64,000 nucleotides of DNA from Nonomuraea rubra (GCF_014207985.1 NZ_JACHMI010000001.1:2339001-2403000), one strand, 5' to 3'. Shown: positions 42,052 to 50,685, counted from the first letter of the stretch. Made by a program: numbers and translations. The notes: generated by a model from the letters alone, not told the origin.

Positions 42052-43191
42052 TCAGAAGGCGGCGAGCTTGGCGAAGCGTTCGCCGATGAGGCGGTGGGTG
42101 GCGGCGTCCGGGTGGAGCTCGTCGGGCAGCGGCAGCTCGGCGTAGTCGGCCTCGCCGTAGAGGTCGCGGCCGTCGAGGTAGCGCAGGTTCGGGTCCTCGG
42201 CCCGCCGCTGCTCGACGATGCGGGCCAGCTCGTCCCGGATGACGCCCAGCGTCAGCTTGCCCGCGGCGCGCTCGGCCGGGTCGCCGGTGGCGCGGAAGCG
42301 CAGCTTGCCGGTGCTGAGCGCGGCGAGGTCGAAGGCGCCCGGGCCGGGGGTGTCCTCGTGGATGGGGCAGTAGAGGGCGGAGACGACCAGCAGCGGCGCG
42401 TCCGGATGGCCCTCGCGGATGGTGTCGAGGAAGCCGTGCACCGCCGGCCCGAACGCGCGCAGCCGCATCAGGTCGGCGTTGACCACGTTGATGCCGAGCT
42501 TGACGCTGATCACGTCGGCCGGGGTGTCCCGCATGGCCCGGGCGGTGAACGGGTCGAGCAGCGCGCTCCCGCCCAGGCCGAGGTTGATCAGCTCCAGGCC
42601 GGACAGGGAGGCGGCCAGCGCGGGCCACGTGGTGCTGGGGCTCGCCGCGTCGGAGCCGTGGCTGATCGAGCTGCCGTGGTGCAGCCACACCCTGCGCCCG
42701 AGGTCCGGCACGGGCTCGGCCGGGGCGTCCGTACGCAGCGCGACGAGCTCGGTGGTCTCGTTGTGCGGCAGCCAGATCTCGACGTCCTTCACCCGGTCGG
42801 GCAGGCCCGAGAAGCGCACGGTGCCGGTCGGGCCGGGGCGGTGCTCGGCCGCGCCGGTGGCCAGGTCGATGGTCACCGTGTTGCCGTCGCCGAGAGTGGC
42901 CTGGCCGGTGAGGCGGCCGTCGATGAGCAGGTCGTACACGCCGTCGGGGCGTGGCGGCGCGCCCACGTAGACCCGCTTGGTGGGCAGCGTGTCCAGCTCG
43001 ACGGTGGTGGCCCGGGTGCGGAGGGCCAGCCGTACGCCGGAGGGTTGTGACTCCGCCATGGCGAGCTGGCCGTCGGTGTACTGGGCGCGGGCGCGGGCGG
43101 GCAGCCGGTGCGGCAGCAGGCCGTGCGCGGTGCGTTCCAGGTCGAGGGCGCCGCGCAGGAGGGCGGCGGTGATGGGCGTGGTGATGAGCAT
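42052..43191 (-). CDS. SGNH/GDSL-family hydrolase
   Basis: A 379-aa protein. An N-terminal beta-sandwich of about 180 residues precedes the SGNH domain: GSSISHGSDA (nucleophile Ser in the GDS-like block), NLGLGGSALLDPF (Gly oxyanion), VSVKLGINVVNADL (Asn) and the terminal DELHPDAATHRLIG (Asp-x-x-His). It probably removes acyl groups from a carbohydrate or lipid. It follows the TetR gene by 36 bp on the same strand. Confidence 0.85.
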   Translation of the reverse strand: MLITTPITAALLRGALDLERTAHGLLPHRLPARARAQYTDGQLAMAESQPSGVRLALRTRATTVELDTLPTKRVYVGAPPRPDGVYDLLIDGRLTGQATLGDGNTVTIDLATGAAEHRPGPTGTVRFSGLPDRVKDVEIWLPHNETTELVALRTDAPAEPVPDLGRRVWLHHGSSISHGSDAASPSTTWPALAASLSGLELINLGLGGSALLDPFTARAMRDTPADVISVKLGINVVNADLMRLRAFGPAVHGFLDTIREGHPDAPLLVVSALYCPIHEDTPGPGAFDLAALSTGKLRFRATGDPAERAAGKLTLGVIRDELARIVEQRRAEDPNLRYLDGRDLYGEADYAELPLPDELHPDAATHRLIGERFAKLAAF

Positions 43192-43227
43192 GGTGTCAGC
43201 CGATCGCTTCCGGGGTCGGAGGGGTGG

Positions 43228-43803
43228 TCATGGCGCGGGGGCGGGCCAGTTGCGGAGGAGGGCGTCGAGGGCGTCCATGGTGCGGGACCAGGTCTGCTGG
43301 GTGTCGGGCGCGCTGTGGCTGAACCCGCCGCCCAGCTCCAGGCTGACGTAGCCGTGGAAGACGCTGCCCAGCAGCCGTACGGCGTGGGTCTGGTCGGGCT
43401 CGGACAGGTCGTAGCCGCGCAGGATCGCCCGCGTCATCTGCGCGTGCCGCACGCCGGCGCTGGCGGCGGCCGTCTCCGGGTCGAGCCTGAGCTGGGCCGC
43501 GGCGTAGCGGCCCGGATGCTCGTGGGCGTAGTCGCGGTAGACGTTCGCGAAGGCGATCAGGGCGTCCTTGCCCGCGCGGCCCGCCAGGGCCTCGGCTGCC
43601 CGGTCGGCCAGCTCCTCCAGGGCGAGCAGCGCGATCCTGGTCTTGAGGTCGTGGGAGCTCTTCAGGTGCGAGTACAGGCTGGCGACCTTGACGTCGAACC
43701 GCCTGGCCACGGCCGAGACCGTCACCTGCTCGAACCCGACCTCGTCGGCCAGCTCGGCCCCCGCCCGCACCAGGCGCTCCGTGGTCAGCCCCGCTCGTGC
43801 CAT
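43228..43803 (-). CDS. TetR-family repressor
   Basis: A 191-aa TetR-type regulator. The N-terminal helix-turn-helix reads FEQVTVSAVARRFDVKVASLYSHLKS, and the C-terminal ligand domain is of the WHG type (LGSVFHGYVSLELGGGF). It is divergent from the NmrA-like gene and upstream of the SGNH hydrolase, so it likely controls both through the palindromes in the 133-bp gap. Confidence 0.88.
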   Translation of the reverse strand: MARAGLTTERLVRAGAELADEVGFEQVTVSAVARRFDVKVASLYSHLKSSHDLKTRIALLALEELADRAAEALAGRAGKDALIAFANVYRDYAHEHPGRYAAAQLRLDPETAAASAGVRHAQMTRAILRGYDLSEPDQTHAVRLLGSVFHGYVSLELGGGFSHSAPDTQQTWSRTMDALDALLRNWPAPAP

Positions 43804-43816
43804 AACACTCCCTCCA

Positions 43817-43860
43817 TTTGCCGTAAGCGATTATGTATTTTCCTAAAGGCTTTAGGCAAA
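43817..43860. promoter_or_regulatory. Probable TetR operator region
   Basis: A perfect inverted repeat CCTAAA-GGC-TTTAGG lies at 43842-43856. A wider pair, TTTGCCGTAAGC at 43817-43828 and GCTTTAGGCAAA at 43849-43860, matches at 10 of 12 positions. The two together suggest two overlapping dimer sites between the divergent starts. Confidence 0.6.
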
Positions 43861-43936
43861 CCGTGAAGAGGTGATTGAATGGAACAAAGCATTCCGTTCT
43901 GATATGGTGGAGCCAACTTCACCAGAGGAGGATGAA

Positions 43937-44776
43937 ATGATCCTGGTTGTCGGGGCTACGGCCCACTTCGGCAGGCAGACCGTCGAAACGCTCGCCGCCG
44001 AGGGCCACCGGGTCCGGGCCCTGAGCCGCGAGCCGGGGAAGGCCGGGTTGCCCGCGGGCGTCGAGGTCGTGCGCGGTGACCTGACGCTGGAGGAGACGCT
44101 GGCCCCCGCGCTGAGCGGGGTGGACGCGGTCTTCCTCGTGCTGCCGTACGGCATGGACGCGGCCCCGCTGCTGCGGGCCACGCGGCGGGCCGGCGTCCGG
44201 CGGATCGTGTTCCTGTCGTCAGGGGCCGTGGTCGACGGCGCCGGCGAGCAGCCCGACGTGATCGCCGCCTACCATCACGGGGTCGAGCAGGCCGTCAAGG
44301 CCACCGGTGCGGAGTGGACGTTCCTGCGCCTCTTCTTCCCCGCCATCAACTCCCTGTCGTACGCCATGCAGCTCGGCGGCTCCGACGTCGTGCGCGGCGC
44401 GTACGCCGGTGCCACCAGCGCCCCCATCCACGAGGGCGACGTCGCCGCGGTGGCGGCCCGGGTGCTGACCGGCGACGCGCACGCGGGCAAGGTGTACGAG
44501 CTGACCGGGCCCGAGTCCATGACCCAGGCCGAGCAGGTGGGCGTGCTCGGCACGGTGCTCGGCCGCCCGCTGCGCTTCGAGGAGCTCGACGCCGGGCCGG
44601 TCAGGGCGCAGCTGGGCCGATTCATGGACCCGGCCTTCGTCAACGCGCTGTTCGACCTGATGGAGGCCACGGTGGGCAAGCCCGCGCCGGTCGGCTCCCT
44701 GGTCGAGGAGCTCACCGGCCGGCCCGCCCGCACGTACGCGCAGTGGGCCGCCGACCACCGCGCCGACTTCGGCTGA
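43937..44776 (+). CDS. NmrA-like NAD(P)-binding reductase
   Basis: A 279-aa Rossmann-fold protein. The N-terminal nucleotide-binding motif is VVGATAHFGRQTVETLA. The family block LSREPGKAGLP and the strand VRRIVFLSSGAVVDG fit NmrA/SDR atypical reductases (quinone oxidoreductase or redox-sensor type). I chose ATG 43937 because GAGGAGG (43925-43931) precedes it. It is divergent from the TetR gene and probably repressed by it. Confidence 0.86.
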   Translation: MILVVGATAHFGRQTVETLAAEGHRVRALSREPGKAGLPAGVEVVRGDLTLEETLAPALSGVDAVFLVLPYGMDAAPLLRATRRAGVRRIVFLSSGAVVDGAGEQPDVIAAYHHGVEQAVKATGAEWTFLRLFFPAINSLSYAMQLGGSDVVRGAYAGATSAPIHEGDVAAVAARVLTGDAHAGKVYELTGPESMTQAEQVGVLGTVLGRPLRFEELDAGPVRAQLGRFMDPAFVNALFDLMEATVGKPAPVGSLVEELTGRPARTYAQWAADHRADFG

Positions 44777-44800
44777 GCACCACCCTCTTACGGGTGCCGG

Positions 44801-45229
44801 TCAGCGGGGCGTGCTCTCCGTCGTGCGGAGCTCGCTGAACAGCCGCAGCGTCAGCCGGCGCGGCCACAGCAGCGGCACGCCGGGCAGCCGCAGGCTCCAG
44901 GAGGAGAACGACGTCTCCAGGACGATCTTCTCGTACGGCCGCTCACCGGGAATCTCGGCGCACAACACGGACACGGCCCGGCACACCTCCTGCCGCCCGG
45001 ACCGCAGCCAGGCCCGCCCTTCGCGGTCCAGGTCGGCGGCCTCCCACCACAGGTCCTGCGGCTCGCCGCGGCGCGCGGGCAGCGGGAGCCGCAGCGCGAA
45101 TCCCGCCAGCGCCCCGCCGGGGCGCAGGTAGAAGGATCCGGTGAGACCGGGCAGTGCGTAGAGGGGTTCGTCGGACGTGCCCGTCGAGAGCGTCGCCTCG
45201 GTGGCGTCCATGGCGATCCGCCAGGCCAT
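44801..45229 (-). CDS. Protein of unknown function, probable ECF41 target
   Basis: A 142-aa protein with no recognised domain. It is rich in beta strands (LPGLTGSFYLRPGGALAGFALRL, DLWWEAADLDREG) with an Arg-rich C-terminus and no signal peptide or membrane segment. The ATG at 45229 has GAGGTGA a few bases before it. Its upstream region holds TGTCACA-N16-CGTC, the form known for ECF41 promoters, so the neighbouring sigma factor very likely controls it. Confidence 0.7.
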   Translation of the reverse strand: MAWRIAMDATEATLSTGTSDEPLYALPGLTGSFYLRPGGALAGFALRLPLPARRGEPQDLWWEAADLDREGRAWLRSGRQEVCRAVSVLCAEIPGERPYEKIVLETSFSSWSLRLPGVPLLWPRRLTLRLFSELRTTESTPR

Positions 45230-45262
45230 GATTCACCTCGCTGTCACTCAGGTACTCTCTAA

Positions 45263-45289
45263 GACGCTGCTGAGCGCGCATTTGTGACA
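45263..45289 (-). promoter_or_regulatory. ECF41-type promoter
   Basis: On the minus strand, TGTCACA (45289-45283) and CGTC (45266-45263) are 16 nt apart and drive the gene at 44801-45229, with a leader of about 30 nt. This matches the published ECF41 consensus as I recall it. Confidence 0.7.
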
Positions 45290-45333
45290 TGTCGGGCGGG
45301 TCCCTATGACGCGGATCACATCTTCCCCGGACG

Positions 45334-45340
45334 TGTCACA
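45334..45340 (+). promoter_or_regulatory. ECF41-like -35 element upstream of the sigma factor
   Basis: TGTCACA lies 61 bp before the sigma-factor start. At the expected spacing the -10 is GCTC rather than CGTC, so autoregulation is only possible. Confidence 0.35.
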
Positions 45341-45401
45341 CTCGCGGCCCCGGCGAGCTCTTGGATCGCGGATCCGGAGACACCGAGACGGGGGAGCTGG
45401 G

Positions 45402-46313
45402 ATGACGATGCCCGGGACGGAGAGGGACGGGACGAAGCGGGACGACAGGGCCTCCGAGGTGTTCGCCCGCCACCGCGAGCTGCTGTTCTCCATCGTCTAC
45501 AACATGCTCGGCACGGTCGGCGACACCGAGGACGTGCTCCAGGAGACGTGGCTGGCCTGGTCGGGCAAGGACCTGGAGCGGATCGAGAACCACCGCGCCT
45601 ACCTGGCGCGCATCGCGGTCAACCAGGCCCTGGCCCACCAGAGCGCGCTGCGCAGGCGCAAGGAGACCTACCTGGGCCCGTGGCTGCCGGAGCCGCTGGC
45701 CGACGACGCGGCGGAGCCCGCCGTACGCGGGGAGTCGGTGTCGATCGCGATGCTGGTGGTGCTGGAGACGCTCACCCCGCTGGAGCGGGCGGTGTTCGTC
45801 CTGCACGAGGTGTTCGCCTACCGGCACACCGAGATCGCCGACATGATCGACCGGAGCCCGGCCGCGGTCCGGCAGATCGCGCACCGGGCCCGGGAGCACG
45901 TGCAGGCGCGGCGGCCGAGGGCCCGCATCGACCGGCGTACGCACCAGGCGGTCACCGAGCGGTTCGTGGCGGCCGCGTTCGGCGGCGACCTGGGCGGGCT
46001 GATGGAGCTGCTCGCGCCCGACGTCACGCTGTGGCCCGACGGTGGCGGCAAGTCCGCGGTGGGCGGGCCGCGCCCGATCCGCGGCCGGGACAAGGTGGCC
46101 CGCACGATCGTCGCGGGCACCCGCCACAACGAGGACCTGGAGCTGCGTTACCGGCAGGTCAACGGCGAGCCCTCGCTGGTGCTGTTCTCGGAGGAGGGGC
46201 CGGTCGCCGTGATGGTGCTCGGCCTGGCGGCCGACGGCGAGCACGTGGACGACGTCTACATCATCAGCAATCCGGACAAGCTCGCCACCATCCCGGACGA
46301 CCGGGACGACTGA
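45402..46313 (+). CDS. sigJ: ECF41-family RNA polymerase sigma factor
   Basis: A 303-aa ECF sigma factor with fused C-terminal SnoaL-like domain, the hallmark of ECF41/SigJ. Region 2 is EVFARHRELLFSIVYNMLG, the linker motif is GPWLPEPL, and region 4 is TEIADMIDRSPAAVRQIAHRARE. The C-terminal domain has DGGGK and ends NPDKL, both diagnostic of ECF41. The C-terminal domain works in place of an anti-sigma factor. ATG 45402 has GGGGAG upstream; the extra 32 residues from 45306 are not family-like. Confidence 0.93.
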   Translation: MTMPGTERDGTKRDDRASEVFARHRELLFSIVYNMLGTVGDTEDVLQETWLAWSGKDLERIENHRAYLARIAVNQALAHQSALRRRKETYLGPWLPEPLADDAAEPAVRGESVSIAMLVVLETLTPLERAVFVLHEVFAYRHTEIADMIDRSPAAVRQIAHRAREHVQARRPRARIDRRTHQAVTERFVAAAFGGDLGGLMELLAPDVTLWPDGGGKSAVGGPRPIRGRDKVARTIVAGTRHNEDLELRYRQVNGEPSLVLFSEEGPVAVMVLGLAADGEHVDDVYIISNPDKLATIPDDRDD

Positions 46314-46319
46314 CAAGGC

Positions 46320-46356
46320 TGGAGCCCTCGGCCGGTCAGGGTGGCCGAGGGCTCCA
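46320..46356. terminator. Bidirectional hairpin terminator
   Basis: Perfect 14-bp arms, TGGAGCCCTCGGCC (46320-46333) and GGCCGAGGGCTCCA (46343-46356), lie between the sigma-factor stop at 46313 and the convergent pectate lyase stop at 46362. Confidence 0.75.
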
Positions 46357-46361
46357 GGGGC

Positions 46362-47627
46362 CTACCGGTAGGTGATGTCGGACGGGGAGTAGAGGCAGTT
46401 CACCCCGTCGGCGCCTTCACCGATCTTGGTGGGTTCACTGCCCTTCGGCACGCCCTTGTACTTCTCGCAGATGACCGCGCTGCCGTACACGGTGATCCGG
46501 CGGAAGCGCGCGGTGTCGCCCCAGTTGGTGTTGATGCCGGCCAGCACCTTGGTGGAGCGGGCGGTCACGCCGTCCATCACCACGTGGCGCTGGTAGGAGG
46601 AGGAGCAGTTGCCGCAGGCGCGGTAGAGCTTGCCCGAGCTGTGCACCTGGAAGTTCTTGATGGTGACCGTGCCGGCGCCGTTGTGCTGGAAGACCTTGTC
46701 GGAGCCGGACTTGGCGCCGCCGCCGTCCACCAGGTAGGTCGCCGAGGAGCTGGAGCTCATGAACGTGGCCGCGTCCTCGCCGACGTCGTTCCACCACACG
46801 TTGCGGATGGTGCAGGAGCCCAGGCAGTGGATGCCGTCGCCGGCCGGGGCGTCGATGATGACGTTCTGGATCGTGCCGCCGTTGGCGACCTCGAACATCG
46901 GGTCCTGGCTCTCGCTCTGGCCGCCGTCGCCGATGCCGTAGTAGCTCTTCATGCCACCGTCGAAGTTGGTGACCTGCTGGGTGTCGGCGAGCTTGACGCT
47001 GCCGGTGGCGGTCGGCCACGCGCCGCTGCCGTCCCCGCCGCCGCTGGTCGGGGTGATGGTCGGCGTGGGGGTGGGCGTGGGGTCCGGGCCGGAGCCGCCG
47101 GCGGCCCGCAGCGTCCACTGCTTGGTGGCGACCGAGTCGCAGGAGTTCTGCTGGAGGAGGGCGCCGGACGACGTGGAGTTGTCCTTGACGTTGAGGCACT
47201 TGCCGCCGTTGCCGTTGACCACCCGGTACGCCGACCCGGACGTGGTGAGCTGCCAGGTCTGCGACGCGCCCCCGGTGCAGCCCTCCTGCTGGACGGCCTT
47301 GCCCGCCGAGGTCGAGGCGTCGCGCACGCCCGCGCACTTGCCGCTGTGCTGGGCCTTGATCTGGAAGCCGCCGCTGGTGGCGGTGAGCGTGAAGACCTGC
47401 CCGGCGCCGCCCGAGCAGGTGCTCTGCACGAGCTGGACGCCGTCCCCGGTGCTCTGGTTCGGTACGGCGGCGCAGAGTCCGCTCCCGGCGTTGACCAGCG
47501 TGTAGTTGCCGTTGGACGGGGCGGCCGAGGCGGGGCTGTTGAGCGCGGCCACCAGCCCTCCGGTCGCAAGGAGGCCGGTGGCCAGCACGACCATGAGCCT
47601 TCTGCCGATACGTTCCTTTTCGCGCAC
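46362..47627 (-). CDS. Secreted pectate lyase with ricin-type CBM13
   Basis: A 421-aa exported enzyme. The signal peptide is RRLMVVLATGLLATGG...ASA. A ricin-B/CBM13 domain of three repeats (NAGSGLCAAV, AQHSGKCAGV, NGNGGKCLNV, each with QxW-type ends) is joined by a Pro-Thr linker to a PL3-type pectate lyase (IIDAPAGDGIHCLGSCTIRNVWW, VGEDAATF, HNGAGTVTIKNF). It should cut polygalacturonate. Two LacI-type operators lie upstream. Confidence 0.92.
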   Translation of the reverse strand: MREKERIGRRLMVVLATGLLATGGLVAALNSPASAAPSNGNYTLVNAGSGLCAAVPNQSTGDGVQLVQSTCSGGAGQVFTLTATSGGFQIKAQHSGKCAGVRDASTSAGKAVQQEGCTGGASQTWQLTTSGSAYRVVNGNGGKCLNVKDNSTSSGALLQQNSCDSVATKQWTLRAAGGSGPDPTPTPTPTITPTSGGGDGSGAWPTATGSVKLADTQQVTNFDGGMKSYYGIGDGGQSESQDPMFEVANGGTIQNVIIDAPAGDGIHCLGSCTIRNVWWNDVGEDAATFMSSSSSATYLVDGGGAKSGSDKVFQHNGAGTVTIKNFQVHSSGKLYRACGNCSSSYQRHVVMDGVTARSTKVLAGINTNWGDTARFRRITVYGSAVICEKYKGVPKGSEPTKIGEGADGVNCLYSPSDITYR

Positions 47628-47668
47628 GCCGAACTCCGTTTCGAGAATGAGTGCTGAAGCCAGGTTGG

Positions 47669-47684
47669 GTAAGCGCTTTCCCGA
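47669..47684 (-). promoter_or_regulatory. LacI-type operator 1
   Basis: GGGTAAGCGCTTTCCC is an imperfect palindrome around AAGCGCTT, 42 bp upstream of the pectate lyase start. LacI-family sugar repressors bind sites of this form. Confidence 0.5.
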
Positions 47685-47732
47685 GGCGAGGGCGAGTCAA
47701 CCACAGCCGGATCGCCCGCGGGAAGCATCGGC

Positions 47733-47746
47733 TGCAACCGTTTGCA
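47733..47746 (-). promoter_or_regulatory. LacI-type operator 2
   Basis: TGCAACCGTTTGCA is a near-palindrome with a central CG, a typical LacI/GalR half-site pair, 106 bp upstream of the pectate lyase start. Confidence 0.45.
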
Positions 47747-47876
47747 AATCCGGATGCCCACACTGCGTTACTCCCAGGTCGGCCGTTGGTCGGCGGAATG
47801 AAAGTTTCACGGGCGGCCCGGCGGGCGGCGCTCCAGAATGGAGGCAGAGCCGGGCTCGACGTGAGGCGGTGGCGCG

Positions 47877-48653
47877 GTGAGGTTCCTGCGGCGGGTCAAG
47901 GCCGACGTGCGGGCGCGCAAGAACATCGAGACCTACGTGATGGCCCTCATCCTGCTCCTGTTCGCCGTCGTCTCGGTGATCAGCGACGTGGTGCCGGAGG
48001 AGGTCAAGTGGGCGGCCGTGCTGGCCGGCCTCGGCGTGCTCCTCTACCGTGCCACCCTGCCCGAGCAGCCGCGCGGCGGCCGCCAGGTGCTCGGCGACCG
48101 GGCCGGCTTCGACGACACCCCCGTGCCCAGGCTCTTCGACGGCGTCCGCGACGTGCGCGTCTTCGCGCCGTCCGCGGCCAACCTGCTCTCCCCGTACGTC
48201 TGCGAGACCCTGCGCACCAGCGTGCTCCAGCGCCGGGACGCCACCGTCCGCGTCGTGGTGCTGGACCCCGGCCAGGAGGAGGCGGTCAGGATCGCGCGTA
48301 GCCAGCTCGACGAGTCGGACGACCACCAGCTCCAGAGCCTGCCCGTCGCGCTCGGGGCGATGCTGGAACGGCTCGCGCGAATGCGGGGCTGGGGGACACC
48401 GGGAAAGGTGGAGTACCGCCTGTTCCCCTACAACCCGGGTTTCAGCCTCGTGCTCACCGATCCCGACGACTGGCAGGGGCGCGCCATCGTCGAATTGCAC
48501 GGGGCGGGCCGGTCCACTTTCGCGCGTATGCACGTGGACCTCACGCGCGAGCGGCACGAGCGCTGGTACGCCTATTGGGTCGAGCAGTTCGACTATCTCT
48601 GGGAAACGGCGCGGCAGGTCGAGACCCCGGCGCGCGAGCCGGAAGACTCCTGA
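47877..48653 (+). CDS. Membrane-anchored protein of unknown function
   Basis: A 258-aa protein with two N-terminal membrane segments (YVMALILLLFAVVSVISDVV and VKWAAVLAGLGVLLYRATL) followed by a cytoplasmic alpha/beta domain. VRDVRVFAPSAANLL, VRVVVLDPGQEEAVRIA and YRLFPYNPGFSLVLTDPDDWQGRAIVELHG recall phospholipase-D-like sensor folds, but no HKD motif is present. GTG start at 47877. It stands alone between the pectate lyase and Lsr2 regions. Confidence 0.65.
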   Translation: MRFLRRVKADVRARKNIETYVMALILLLFAVVSVISDVVPEEVKWAAVLAGLGVLLYRATLPEQPRGGRQVLGDRAGFDDTPVPRLFDGVRDVRVFAPSAANLLSPYVCETLRTSVLQRRDATVRVVVLDPGQEEAVRIARSQLDESDDHQLQSLPVALGAMLERLARMRGWGTPGKVEYRLFPYNPGFSLVLTDPDDWQGRAIVELHGAGRSTFARMHVDLTRERHERWYAYWVEQFDYLWETARQVETPAREPEDS

Positions 48654-48965
48654 CGCGCCGCCGGCCGTTGCCGCAAAGCCCTATGCAGCAAGGGAAACTT
48701 TGAATTCGACTTCAATACCGGGGAATCACCGCCATTGCCCGCGGAGCCGGTGCGAGCTGCGGCGCGGGCCGCTCGGCACGGTCCTCGTACGCGGGCGGGT
48801 GGACCCGGACGAGCATCTGTCTGCTTCCATCATGCTCAAGTCGCGCCCCGGTGCGGAGCCGGTTCGCTAAAGTCGTTTGCGCAGGTATGGCCCCCCTCGG
48901 TGATGCACGATGTGCTGAAGCGGGCTACAGTACCTGCAGCCCGTGACGTTAATTGGAGCACCCTT
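48654..48965 (+). other. Intergenic region upstream of lsr2
   Basis: A 312-bp stretch with lower GC (about 60%) in its first 80 and last 60 bases. I see no gene. The last part likely holds the lsr2 promoter: TACAGT at 48926-48931 is a fair -10, and GGAG at 48955-48958 precedes the ATG by 7 nt. No clear -35 or palindrome. Confidence 0.5.
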
Positions 48966-49304
48966 ATGGCGAAGCGTATTGTTGAGTCCTTTATCGATGA
49001 CATCGACGGCAGTGAGGCCGAGGGCACGACAAGGTTCGCGCTCGACGGAGTGAACTACGAGATCGATCTGTCGGGCTCGAACAGGGACAAGCTGGAGAAG
49101 GCACTGGCCCCCTATATCACCAAGGCCCGCGCGGTCCGTGCCGACCGCGTACGCGGCCGCCGCGTCGGCGCGCTCTCCTCGCGCGCCGTCAGCCGCGAGA
49201 AGGCCACGGAGATCCGGCGCTGGGCCAAGGCCCAGGGGCTGCCGGTCAGCGAGCGGGGCCGCATCGCCTCCACCGTCGTGGAGCAGTACGAAGCCGCTCA
49301 CTAG
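48966..49304 (+). CDS. lsr2: Lsr2-family nucleoid-associated protein
   Basis: A 112-aa xenogeneic-silencing protein. The N-terminal dimerisation domain opens AKRIVESFIDDIDGSEAEG, and the C-terminal DNA-binding domain has EIRRWAKAQGLPVSERGRI, with the RGR-type minor-groove motif; a second RGR lies in the basic linker (VRGRRVGAL). Lsr2 coats AT-rich DNA and represses horizontally gained and secondary-metabolite genes. The 77 residues upstream in the same frame are not conserved in character and are excluded. Confidence 0.94.
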   Translation: MAKRIVESFIDDIDGSEAEGTTRFALDGVNYEIDLSGSNRDKLEKALAPYITKARAVRADRVRGRRVGALSSRAVSREKATEIRRWAKAQGLPVSERGRIASTVVEQYEAAH

Positions 49305-49354
49305 AGGTTCCGAGTGGTGGCGGCGCCGGATCCGTCCTCATCGAGTCAAGACGA

Positions 49355-49383
49355 TTGTCAGCAATAGATGATCTTCTTATATT
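49355..49383 (+). promoter_or_regulatory. Promoter of the P450 gene
   Basis: TTGTCA (49355-49360) and TATATT (49378-49383) are exactly 17 nt apart, the strongest sigma-70-like promoter I see in the window, 38 bp before the P450 ATG. Confidence 0.65.
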
Positions 49384-49420
49384 CGGAGGGGTCGGACTCC
49401 CCAGTCGGAGGACAAAGGTG

Positions 49421-50641
49421 ATGGCTGACGCGATCCCTGATTTCCCGTTCGACCGCCCCACCGCTCTGGAGCCGCCGCCGCGGCTCGCGGAGCTGCGCGA
49501 GCACTGCCCGGTGGCCCACGTACGACTGCCGAGCGGCGACGTGGCCACCGTCGTCACCCGGTACGACGACGCCCGCGCGGTGATGGCCGACCCGCGGTTC
49601 AGCCGCGACCTCGCCAGGGACGGCGCCGCCAGGCTGTCCACCACCGAGGACGGCGGGCTCTTCAACCGCCGCAGGGCCGGCGTCACCCGGATCCGCGAGG
49701 GCCAGGGGCACCTGCGCTGGCGGCGGCTGCTCAGCGGCTGGTTCACCCTGCGCAAGATGGACCTCTGGCGGCCCCGGGTCCAGGCGATGACCGACGACCT
49801 GCTCGACGCCATGCTGGCCAAGGGACCGCCGGGCAACCTGTCGGCCGGCCTGGCCCTGCCGCTCCCCGTACGCGTCATCTGCGCGCTGGTCGGCGCGCCG
49901 GCCGAGGACCAGGACAGGTTCGCGCACTGGTCGCGCGTCATGCTGACGCTGACCCGCTACACCCAGGAGGAGGTCGACCAGGCCTACCGGGAGTTCAACG
50001 GCTACGTCTCGGACCTGATCGACCGCAACCGCGCCGACCCCGGCGACGACCTGCTCAGCGAGCTGACCCAGATCAGCGACGCCGAGGACGGCAGGCTCAG
50101 CCGGGACGAGCTCGTCGCCACGGTGCGCGCGCTGCTGCTGGCCGGCCACGAGACCACCTCCAACATGATCGCCATCATGACGGCCATGCTGCTGGCCGAC
50201 AGGAGCCGCTACGAGGACGTCGTGGACGACCCCGACCTGGTCCCCGGCACGGTGGAGGAGGTGCTGCGCCTGGACAGCACGCTGTCGGTGCTCGGCGGGC
50301 TCCCCAGGTTCTGCACCGAGGACGTCGAGCTGAGCGAGACCATGGTCCCCGCGGGCAGCACGGTGATCCCGCACATCCCGGCCGCCAACCGGGACCGGGT
50401 CAAGTTCGCCGACCCCGACCGGTTCGACCCGCGCCGCGAGAACGGCGCCCAGCACCTGACGTTCGGCGCGGGCCCGCACTACTGCCTCGGCCAGCCGCTG
50501 GCCAGGCTCGAACTCCAGGTCGTGCTCGGCACGCTGACCCGCCGCCTGCCCGGCCTGCGGCTGCGCGACCACCCCGACCACCTGCGGCTGCGCACCGGCC
50601 TGATCGCCGGCGGCCTCCAGGACGTCTGGGTCACCTGGTAA
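49421..50641 (+). CDS. Cytochrome P450
   Basis: A 406-aa soluble bacterial P450. The I-helix oxygen motif is LLLAGHETTSN, the ExxR motif is EEVLR, and the heme-binding loop is FGAGPHYCLGQPLARLE with the ligating cysteine. ATG 49421 is chosen for GGAGGA (49407-49412) 8 nt upstream; the earlier in-frame start at 49355 lies inside the promoter. No redox partner is adjacent. It ends 117 bp before narG and has its own promoter, so it is probably not part of the nitrate operon. Confidence 0.92.
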   Translation: MADAIPDFPFDRPTALEPPPRLAELREHCPVAHVRLPSGDVATVVTRYDDARAVMADPRFSRDLARDGAARLSTTEDGGLFNRRRAGVTRIREGQGHLRWRRLLSGWFTLRKMDLWRPRVQAMTDDLLDAMLAKGPPGNLSAGLALPLPVRVICALVGAPAEDQDRFAHWSRVMLTLTRYTQEEVDQAYREFNGYVSDLIDRNRADPGDDLLSELTQISDAEDGRLSRDELVATVRALLLAGHETTSNMIAIMTAMLLADRSRYEDVVDDPDLVPGTVEEVLRLDSTLSVLGGLPRFCTEDVELSETMVPAGSTVIPHIPAANRDRVKFADPDRFDPRRENGAQHLTFGAGPHYCLGQPLARLELQVVLGTLTRRLPGLRLRDHPDHLRLRTGLIAGGLQDVWVTW

Positions 50642-50685
50642 CCGGTCCCGGCGGGCCGGCCGCACCCGTGACCGGCCCGCCGCGA

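Noticed and set aside
49421..50641. The P450 as the first gene of the nar operon
   Set aside because: It has its own strong promoter, and the 117-bp gap to narG holds the separate DosR-like cassette.
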